In this document: positions 1-10,300 of the stretch, one piece after another
How positions within the stretch are numbered: position 1 is the first letter of the stretch
Layout: every line of letters starts with the position of its first letter
DNA from: Planctomycetota bacterium
GTDB lineage: Bacteria; Planctomycetota; Phycisphaerae; WQYP01; JAJZKY01
Assembly (NCBI GenBank): GCA_021803885.1
Contig: JAJZKY010000082.1
Span: 1 to 11,262 of the forward strand
Direction: 5' to 3'
DNA: 11,262 bases
The notes under the pieces: model-generated
Told to the model about the DNA's origin: nothing
The model's database searches: none
Seen by the model: the letters and a program-made list of their open reading frames with translations, nothing else
Program-made: the position numbers and the translations under genes

Positions 1-1332
1 AGCGCCACGATCACCGTGGACGCCGGCGGGGCCATTGATTTTATCGATGGCACAAGTAACACCCAGACCGTTTCCGGCAAAGGGAGCATCATCCTCGAAG
101 CCGGCAGCGGCACTATTGCCGCCGGGAAACTCAACGCCGACGGCGCCAATACGGGATCGCAGGTCATCTTTGCCAGTGGCGTGACCCTCAATGGTTCGGG
201 AACAACCGATCCGGGGACAATCAATGCCATCACCGGTAATACCATTATTTTTGAAAACTTGGTTGAAAGCGCCGACTTATCCGGCAGCGGATCTCTACAA
301 GCCAGCGTAGACTGCGGCTTTGGCAACGTCACACTGGATGGAGTGCTGACACTTAACCCGGGTTCGAATGCGTTGATCTCCGGCACGATGAAGGTCAATA
401 CAGGGGGGACGATCAAAGCAGTCGGAGGGACGCTCAGCGGAAACGGCGAAATCTCCGGTGGTAACCGCAGCACGCTGTCCAATTATGGAAGGATCAACAT
501 CGACAACGGAATCCTTAGTTCCGGCGGTTATGTCAACTTCACCAATGCCAATACTGGAACCATCAACGTCACGACCGGTGGAACCTTCAATGACGAGAGC
601 AACGGGACATTCACCAATAACGGAACCATTAACGCTGCCGGCGGAGTGCTTGCTTTGGGCGGCTACGGGCCGGTCATCAACTCCAGCGGCGGGTACATCA
701 ATGTTTTCACCGGCGGCGATGTGAATATGATCACTGGGGGCGCGTACGGTTATATAACCAACAACGGCACAATCACCGTGACAAGTGGCGGAATCTTTAG
801 CGCCGGGGGAAATGTTCGCGCTAAGACTGGATTCACGAATTCAGGCACGATTAACGTTGCCGGCGGGACGGCATCCCTCGCGGGTTATCAATCTTCCGGC
901 GGCATCAGCACGTGGACCAGTGCCTCCGGGATCATCAATGTGGAAACCGGTGGAATGCTCAACTTGGGTGGATGCTTCACGACGAGCAATATGGGAACGT
1001 TGAATTATTCCGCCGGTCAGGTCCAAATCACCGGCGCGTTGAATAACATCGGTACTACGCTCACCCTTTCAAACATCACCGGCACGACGCTGCTGCTGGA
1101 TGGCGGAACGATCACCGGGGGTACGATCTCTTCCGGCGGCGGGAGCTTGGAAGTGGGTTATCTTTCCAACAATGGGATTATCCAGAGCGCCAGCGGCACA
1201 TTGGATGGGGTAACTTTAAATACCAATGTCACATTGGCTCCGAACTCCACGCTCTACGTCAAGGACGCTCTGACTATCGGTTCCGGGTATGGCATCACAC
1301 AACAGAGCGGTTCACAGATCGACATGCTGGCC
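1..1332 (+). other. Beta-solenoid (autotransporter-like) repeat domain, N-terminally incomplete
   Basis: Residues 1-444 are short Gly/Asn/Thr/Ser-rich beta-strand repeats with the core pattern G-[TYI]-I-[NT]-V followed by x-x-GG. Examples are GRINI at residue 163, GTINV at 186, GTINA at 208, GYINV at 231, GTITV at 256, GTINV at 282, GIINV at 310 and GTLNY at 332. The spacing of 22-28 residues fits one rung of a parallel beta-helix each. Such solenoids are typical of large bacterial adhesins and autotransporter passengers, where they act as stalks or binding surfaces. More rungs probably lie upstream. Codon choice is more mixed than in the YD field. The repeat and fold class is well supported; any ligand is unknown. 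Confidence 0.8.
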
Positions 1333-4300
1333 GGCTCCAATCTTGTGAATTCCGCATTGCAACCCTGGTCCGGCGATGGCACGCTTACCGCCCAAATCAA
1401 CGGTTTCACCGGATCGAATTCCACACTTGCCGGCGGAGTGGAATTTCTGGATTCCAATCAGACCGGCGCGGCCATGGCCTCGGTCATGGTTTCCAATAGC
1501 GGATCGATCACGTTCCAGTGGATTTCCTCGGATGGATCAACCCAACAATCGACAAGTATTGCATGCCCGGCGCCAACGAGTGCGGCGCCTGTATGGGTGC
1601 GCCTCCGCAGATCGGGTACTACTCTTACCGCCTACTATTCCACCGACGATACCAACTGGACGCAGATTGCCAAGAGCCAAACGGTCAATGTCAATTACTC
1701 AAATACAATCATTCTCGCCGGCCTGACCATGTCCGATTCGGGCGGGTCCTCCACCGATGCTGTGCTCGTCGGCTCTTACAACACGCAGACGGCGACGCAA
1801 ATGATCCTGAGCGTCTTCCAAAACGTCTACAACACCATCGCCTATGAGCCGTATTATGGCTTTATGAAAGGCCCCGCCGCCACGGCGGCAACGAAGATGG
1901 GCAACGACTGGGACCAGGCGGCGTTGCTCATCAGCGATCTGGAGGCGGTGGGGATTTCAGCCTCCGATCTACAATTTGTGCAGGGAACGATCGCCCCGAC
2001 CGTCAGCCAGGTCAACGCCTGGCTGGGCACGCAGGGTAGTGATGGATACGCTGCGGGCTCCATCCTGAACATCGCCGGGCTTCATCCGACGTGGACTGGT
2101 TCGACCTGGACTTTCAATCACGTGTGGGTGCAGGTTAAAGTGGATGGGACAACCTACAACCTCGATCCATCCTGGAAATTCAAGAATTACCAGGATGCCA
2201 ATTATTCCAACGTCAACGCTCTGACCCTTGTGCCGTACAGTTCTGTTTCCTCCAACAGTTGGCTGTCCATGCCGGTTTCCTCAGCGCCGATAATGCTCAA
2301 CGACGGTGGATTTGAAACACCATCTCTGGCATCCGGCGCTTACCAGTCCGATCCTTCTAACGCGGGATGGACTTTTACGGGTACGGCGGGCGTGTCCGCC
2401 GACGGTAGCGCGCTTACCGGCAATACCAACGCTCCCGACGGTAACCAGGTGGGTTTCCTTGAGAACACTGGTTCCATCTCGCAAACCGACGGCTTCGCCG
2501 CCGGCACATACGTGCTGAGCCTCTGGGCGGCGCAAAGTCAAACTCTAAACAAGGGAGGCGAGACGCTCGCGGTCCTCATCGACGGCCAGACCGTTTCCAC
2601 CTTTACTCCAGCAAGCACAAATTATATGGGATACGCAACGTCGGCGTTTACGCTTGCCGCGGGCAACCATACGGTGCAAATCGAGGGTATAAACCCTTCC
2701 GGCAATAATAACGTGGCTCTCATCGATGACGTGCGGCTGTTCCCCAACACCACCCAGACGCCCTATCAATGGTACGAGGATCAGGTTGCCGCAGCGCTGG
2801 CGAAAAATAACACCGGGCTTTCAGTGGCAAACATCACCCATGATGGGCCGATCATCGCCCAACAGTTCACTGCCATCCCTTCAAGTCTTCCTTACGTTGT
2901 CGAAAGTTCGAGCAACACCCTGCCATCCTATTCGGATGCCAGATTGCAGGTGCAGGTAACCAATTCGAGCAGTCAAACCATTCTTACGGATACCATTGAC
3001 ATCACCCAATATGGAACCGATGCGGTTGTGCTAACATGGAATAGCCCTGAAGCTGGATTATTGACGCCTGTATTGGAAGCGATCAATTCGGACGGTACCA
3101 CGACAATCCTTGCAAATTCAAGCTATACGCTTAACGCTCCAAGCTTCAACTCCAGCGGCGGTTACATACCTGGCAGCAGCTTTACCCTGACGCTTGATCA
3201 ACTCCAGATTGGCCAGGCCGGGCCAATCTCTGGCGATATCACCCATCAGTATTCCCACACGGCGGGACAGGTGGTTGGCATCGGCGTGGATGTAGGGCAA
3301 TGGTCGGATAGTGCGATACTCAACATCCAGTCGCAATTGAACCAGCTCGGCGAGCAGGTCTATGCCGATCAGATCGCCAACCCTTCGACCGTGCCTGTAG
3401 CCGACGCGACCGCGTACCAGAACCTCATGGTCGGCCTGGCGGCGGCGAAATATTTCAACTCCTGGGACTCGCAGTCCCGCGGCATTGCCGAACTGACCGG
3501 AAATGTCTGGATCGGAGATATGTCCAGTGGTATCACGTATGCAGATGCGCTTTCGTTGTCCAGTCTTTCCAGCCTCGCGAACGACGAGCATTGGGACGCG
3601 ACCGACCCCATTTTCAGCACGCTGGCCACGGATATACCGAGCATCTTCCCCAAGTACTTTCCGGCCAACGACACAAATTACAGCGTTACTTCATCCGGGG
3701 TGGTGGAACTCAGCACACAGGGACAGACGCAGTTTCAGGATGTTTTCCGCCTCGTGACGGACAATGGCTCCTCCCTTGAGGCCGGCGTGATCCAGGAGAT
3801 GACCAATTCCAACGCCATTTCGACCGTCGTGGGATTTCAACTTGCCGCGGAACATGGCTACTCCCTGGTATCCATCACTCCCGCCCAGGGGGCGGGCAAT
3901 ACAACCACCTACTACGGCGGATCCGTCTCCGGCACTTACGACGCTACGAACCTAAGCAATCTCCAATACGAATTGAGCCGCTGGTGGCCGGTCTCCGCTG
4001 GCGGCGATCCCAATAATCTTTCGCCGTACTACGCCAGCACCGGTATCCAAACCCCTAGCCAGAGCGTCGAAAGCCAACTGCTTGGGGAGTTGGACAACGG
4101 CGATACCATCATCGCTCCCAATACGCTGGTCGTCGATCCGGATTATGCGGTTCCGGCGGGCACGAATAGTGAAACCTACCCCGTGGCCAGCCCCGGTAAT
4201 TATTGGGTTGGCAACGTATGGATTGCTGAGAACTTCCCGCCGCCTTCGTCCACAGGTTTTTCTTACAACCGCGGCACATTGATCGCCCAGTATGGCGCGC

Positions 4301-7300
4301 AGAGCGGTCACGGCGGCACCTCCGCTGGTTACGCAATCCCGACGGCCGTTATCCAGCCCACATCCAGCCAAATCTATAATACCACCGGCGACCCGGTCGA
4401 TCCCTACAACGGCAATCTCTACCACAACGAAACGGACATCAGCATTCCCGACGTCGGACTGCCGCTGGATTTCTCACGCACCTACAATTCCACGCTGACG
4501 CCGGCGCCGGATGCTGCAGGATTGACGGTCATCCCCGCTTCGAATCAGACGCCGATCGATATTGGCCTAGGCGCCGGCTGGACCGACAGCTACAGCGATT
4601 TCCTGAAACTAAATTCTCTCACAAAGCAGGTGACGTGGACTACCGGAACCGGCGAACAGAGCACGTTCACTCCCCAAAGCGGCGGTGTCTATTCGGACCA
4701 GCCCGGCGTCTATGGAGTATTAACCCAACTATCCGATGGTTCGTTCCTTTACGCGGATACCGACGGAACAGTGCGCCATTTCATCGCCGGCGAGGATATA
4801 AACGGCAATCCCATTTATGTGCTCGCCTCCCTCGCCGATCACAACGGCGATACGCTCCAGATGACCTACAACAGCACTCTGACGCCGCAGTTCCTGCAGA
4901 GTGTGGACATCGCACAAAATCAAAGCTTCTCGCTGACTTTTACCTGGAGCGGCGATCATATTTCGCTGATAACCGATTCCACCGGGCGAAAGTGGACGTA
5001 TCAATATTCGACGACTACGGTCAATTCCAACACCATAACCGAACTGGCTGCGGTGAACTCGCCGGCGGACGCCAACGGTCAGGAGCATGAAACACAGTAC
5101 AGCTATCTCGCGTCCGGCTCGACCGTCGGTCTGTTGGACAGCATCACCAATGCTTTGTATACGAATGGTTCGGTTACGCCCGTGGCCGCTTATAGCTTTA
5201 ATTACTATCCCAACCGCCGCGTGTTTTCCGTCGCCGATCCGCTCAACAACCAGGAGCGCTACAACTACGATCTGATGACCAACCAGACCGCGTATACCAA
5301 CGAGTTGGGGAACACCACTGTTTACGATTTCAACAAGAACGGCTTGCTGGCCGAAACCATCAACCCGGACCAGACTTTCAGCACCAACGCCTGGGGTCAG
5401 CCGACCGCCGCCGAGCCCAACGCACCCTACCAACTCGCGTCCACCACCGACGCTGCCGGCCGCAAGACGCAATATTCCGTCTACGATGTCGCCGGCAATT
5501 ACACGCAATCGATGTCGCCCACCGGGATCACCACCGATTACACCTACCAGATCATCAACGGCCCGTACGAGGTGCTCAGCAGCGTTACGCTGGATCCCAC
5601 CGGTCTGAATCACGTCACCACCTACACCTACGACGCCAACGGCAATATTAAGACTATGACACAGGACCCCTCCGGTATCGACGCCATCACCACCTATGCC
5701 TACAACTCGCTTGGTGAAATGACTTCCCAAACCCAGCCCGACGGCAACGTCGTCGGCGCCAGTTCGGCTACTCAGACCGCCTACACCACCATCTACGCCT
5801 ATAACACCGCCGGCCAATTGGTCACCACGACTGAACAGATCAACGGCGCCGGCGTCCCCGCAACCAATGCCTACAGCGCCATCGGCGATCTAATCAGCTC
5901 GCAGGATTTCAACGGCAATATCACCCGGTACACCTATGACGCCTTAGGCGAATTGCTCACCAGCACCGCCGGCTACAAAACCGCGGACGCCGCGACCACC
6001 ACCTACACCTATTACGATGGCCGAAAGGTGTCCCAAACTGATCCGCGCGGTCTGGTGACGAAATTCATTTACGACCTCAAAAACGAATTGGTTAAAACCA
6101 TCAATCCCGACGGCGCCACCGCGCTTGTCGCCTACAACGGCCTGGGCAATGTCAGCAGCCGCACCGATGAAAACGGCAACACCACCTCTTACTTCTACGA
6201 CAGCCGCAACCGGCTGGTAGAAACGCTCCATCCCGACGGCGGTTTCGTGCTGCAAACCCTAGATGGCATCGGCGATGTCCTCGCTCAGTCCGTTCCCACG
6301 GGCGAAATTGCCGCCAATGCTCTGAGTGCCTCTGACGTCGGAACTTATACGTCAATCGACCAGCAACTTGGTGCTTATGGTGCGAACTTCAATCCAATCG
6401 CCGCACCCTACGGCCCGGATACGCTTGCCACCACGGTTATGACCTACAACAGCCTAGGCGAAGTGTTGACTAGCGCCAATGCGCTGAGTGGTCAGACCAC
6501 CTACACCTACGACCACGTCGGCAACATGCTCACCAGCAAGGATCCCAACGGCAACATCACCACTTACCAGTACGATGCCACCAACCGGCTGACCCAGCAG
6601 ACCGATGCGCTGGGCGGCAAGACCATCTACGCCTACGACAACAACGGCAACCAAATCGCCGTGACTGATCCCAACGGCGACACCACCAACTATATCTATA
6701 ATGCCCAGAACAAACTTATCGAGACGATTGCGCCCGTTTCCGGCGGCACTTCCGTGACCAATACCGATGCGATCGGAAATGACACGTTCCAGTCGCCGGC
6801 GCTGTCGTCCGGCAGTTACGTCCTCGATCCCACCGGCGCCGGCATCGACTGGAGCTTCTCCGGAAGCGCGGGCTTGGCCGCCAACGGCAGCACCCTGACT
6901 ACGAGCCAGCCTGCCACGATTGGCACGCAGGCGGCGTACATCCAGCCCGCCGGCTCGATCAGCCAGACCTTCACCGTCGACAGCAGCGGCGAACAATACG
7001 TTCTCGCCCTGCTGGCCGCCCAATCCGCGGCTAATTCCGGCGGCGCCAGCCAGATATTGACCGTTAATTTCAACAATAGCAGCGGTCAGCAGATGTATTC
7101 GTTCAACATCACCCCCGGTGACACCACCTACGCGACCTATTACACCGATCCGGTGATTCTGACCACCGGTACTTGGACGGTGACGATCTCCGGTTCCAGC
7201 ACGATCAACGCCCAGGTACTAATCAATTCCGTCCAGCTTCGCCCGGTGACCACTTATGCCTACGACAAAAATGGCAACCTCACCGGCATGACCGACCCCA

Positions 7301-10300
7301 ATGGCAACGTGACACAATATCAGTACGACGCCCTGAATCGCAAGATCAAACAAATCGATCCCGCCGTCGCCGTTACCACCGTTGCCGCCGATGGCACGGT
7401 TACCACCGTAAACAGTTCTCCCACGACCACCTGGACCTACGACGCCGATGGCAACGTCGCCTCCATGACCGATCCCAACGAAAACCTGACGGCCAGTTTA
7501 ACGGGCCGGCCTGCCGGCAGTGAGACATTTAACTACGACGCGCTGAATCGCCAGACTTCCGTCATCCAGCCCGCGCCCGCCACCGGCGCCGCCCGGCCGG
7601 TTACGCAATACTTCTACGACGCCAATGGCAATCTCATAGCCACAGCCGATCCGCTCGGCCGCGTCACGCAATATCAATATGATTCCATGAATCGCCAGAT
7701 CGAGCAAATTGCACCAGCGGTGAGCGTCACCACCGTTCAATCCAATGGCGCGAGTTCCACCACCACCGCCCATCCAACCACCACCTGGGCCTACGACCTC
7801 AACGGCAACCTGATTGCCAAGACCGCACCCAACGGCAACCTGAGCACCGCCACCGCCGGCACTTATACCGTGTATTACGTTTACAATGCCCTGAACGAAG
7901 AAACAAACGAAGTCGATGTCACCGCCATCACCACCGTTAATTCCCAAACCACCACCCACTTGCAAGCGGATGGTTTTGCCTACGACGCCAACGGCAACCT
8001 TACCAGCAAGACCGATTTCAACGGCAATACCATCACCTACGTCTACAACGCTCTGAACCAGAAAATAGCTGAAATCGATCCAACGGTGGCAAGCGGATCA
8101 TACTCTAATAGCTTCAGTAGTTGGCTTACGCCACAGAATTACACCTACGAAAACATTGCTGATACCATGTCCTATTACGACACGGCCGCCGGCGGCCAAG
8201 GGCCGGTCAATCAAAACGCTTATGTCTATGGTTATGTTTTTGGATCTGATGCCGGCTTGGGCCTGGCTTCTCTCACGCTGCCGAACAACACGAATCTGGC
8301 CATTCTAGCCATTGATCTCGTGCCAGCTTCCGGCGGCGCCACGGTACAGGTCAATCTTTCCGCCGACTACAATGCTATGGGTATCGCCACGGATGGCTCG
8401 AAGTTCACCACCGGCGGCATTGATGGCCAGGGTGATGCCTACTCGGCCACCTTGCTCGGTTCCAGCCTGAATTGGTACGGCCAGAATTTCACCTTCGGTC
8501 CCACCAACTCGAACGACAGCCTGAACAATGTCGTTCTGGCCGGGGGCCAAACCATCGCCTTGCCGGTCGGCCGATATTCGCAGGTTATTATCCTGGCCGC
8601 AGCGGTCAATTCCAATCAGACCAGCCAAACCATCACCTTGAACTACCAGGCTCTCACAAATTACACCTATGACGCCAACGGCAATTTCACCAGCGTGACT
8701 GATCCGAACGGCAACACCACCACCTACCAATATGACGCCTTAAATCGGAAAACCGCCGAGATTCAGCCGGCCCCGACCGCCGGCGACGCCCAACCCACCA
8801 CCACCTACGCCTACGACAACAACGGCAATCTCATCAGCACCACGGATCCTAATGGCAATACCATAATGTACCAATATGATGCCCTGAACCGCAAAATTTC
8901 CGAGACGGATCAGGCTGGCGCGGCCAGTGCAGTGGGCCAGAATTTCAGCGGGTGGAATACGCCCCAGAGTTACCCCGGTGAATTCACCGTCAAAACAATG
9001 TCGTATATCGATACATATAATGGATTGGATACTAGCGGCTCGTATAATCTCTATGGCTATAGCCTTTCCGCCGACTCCAGCCAGAATTTGGACGCTTTAA
9101 CGCTGCCGGGCGCCCCGAATCTGGCCATTCTGGCCATCGATCTCGTGCCGGCTTCCGGCGGCGCCACGGTACAGGTCAATCTTTCCACCGACTACAATGC
9201 TATGGGTATCGCCACGGATGACTCGAAGTTCACCAACGGGGGCATCGATGGCCAGGGCGACGCCTACTCATCCGCCAAGCTTGGTTCCAGCCTGAATTGG
9301 TACGGCCAGAATTTCACCTTCGGTCCCACCAACTCGAACGACAGCCTGAACAATGTCGTCTTGGCCGGGGGCCAGACCATCGCATTGCCGGCTGGCCGAT
9401 ATTCGCAGATTCTTATCCTGGCTGCATCGGTCAATTCCAATCAGATCAGCCAAACCATCACCTTGAACTACCAGGCTCGCACCACCTACGCCTACGACGC
9501 CAACGGCAATCTGGTCAGCGTCACCGATCCCCGCGGCAACGTGCCGGGTGGTAATTCATCCGCGTACACCACGAATTATCAATATGACGCTCTCAATCGC
9601 CAAACCACTCAAATCCAGCCGGCTGTTTATGATGCCGCCACCGGCCAGACGGAGAATTCCACCACGACTTATACCTACGACGCCGCCGGCAACCTCATCA
9701 GCACCACCGACCCCAACGGCAACACCACATTTTACGCCTATAACGCCCTCAATGAACAGACTTCCGAAATCCAGCCGCCGCCCACCACCGGCGCCGCTGC
9801 TCCCACCACCACCTACGCCTACGACGCCAACGGCAATCAAGTCAGCGTCACCGATCCGGACGGCAACGTCACGAGCTACACCTATGACGCCCTCAACCGC
9901 CAGTACACTCAAACCAGTCAGCAGGGCTACGTCACCACCTACGCCTACGACAACAACGGCAATCTCATCAGCAAGGTCAACCCCAATGGAACCAAAAACA
10001 TCTACGCCTACGACGCCCTGAACCGTCCGAAGCAGGAACAATGGTTTGACGCCAATGGCAACCTCACCCAAACCCTCACCTGGGCCTATGATCCCAACGG
10101 CAATCTCACTACGTCCAAGTCCGCTGACGCCAACGGTAACACCATCTCCACCACCACCTACACCTATGACGCCCTGAACCGTCCGACCATCCAAATCATC
10201 ACCCGCGACGCAATAATGCCCGGCTACCAAATTTCGCTCAATTACACCTACTACGCCGATGGCGAACAACAATATGTGTACATGATTGTGGACGGATATT

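Noticed and set aside
1..1332. Calcium-binding RTX repeats
   Set aside because: The Gly/Asn-rich repeats lack the nonapeptide GGxGxDxUx pattern. The 22-28-residue G-x-I-N-V rungs fit a beta-solenoid of the autotransporter type better.
1518..1847. Possible frameshift near 1520-1620, because an alternative plus-strand frame is open and contains Cys-rich text
   Set aside because: Frame 1 carries the DUF1349-like signature P-V-W-V-R-L-R-R-S-G directly after this stretch and strands before it, so the frame is continuous. The alternative reading has no family resemblance.
1900..1915. Active transglutaminase or protease
   Set aside because: The nucleophile position is Asp636, not Cys, and no cysteine lies nearby, so I do not call an active enzyme.
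4729..5817. Long minus-strand open frame (362 codons)
   Set aside because: It lies opposite the DUF6531/YD part of the plus-strand protein. Its translation is low-complexity Val/Gly/Ile text that mirrors the repetitive sense codons, with no recognisable domain. It is an artefact of codon bias.
8293..9477. Insertion sequence or mobile element as cause of the 360-base duplication
   Set aside because: There are no terminal inverted repeats, target-site duplications or transposase codons. The copies are in-frame domain sequence with matching boundaries.
9548..10021. Plus-strand Pro/Thr-rich open frame (157 codons) in another phase
   Set aside because: It is an out-of-frame reading of the YD repeats. 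The Pro/Thr repeats come directly from the ACC-ACC-TAC codon pattern.
9556..10272. Minus-strand open frame (238 codons) with repeated V-G-V-G-G strings
   Set aside because: This is the reverse complement of TAC/ACC/GCC-rich YD repeats, which regularly gives stop-free V-V-G-V-G-G frames. The sense frame is unambiguous YD sequence.
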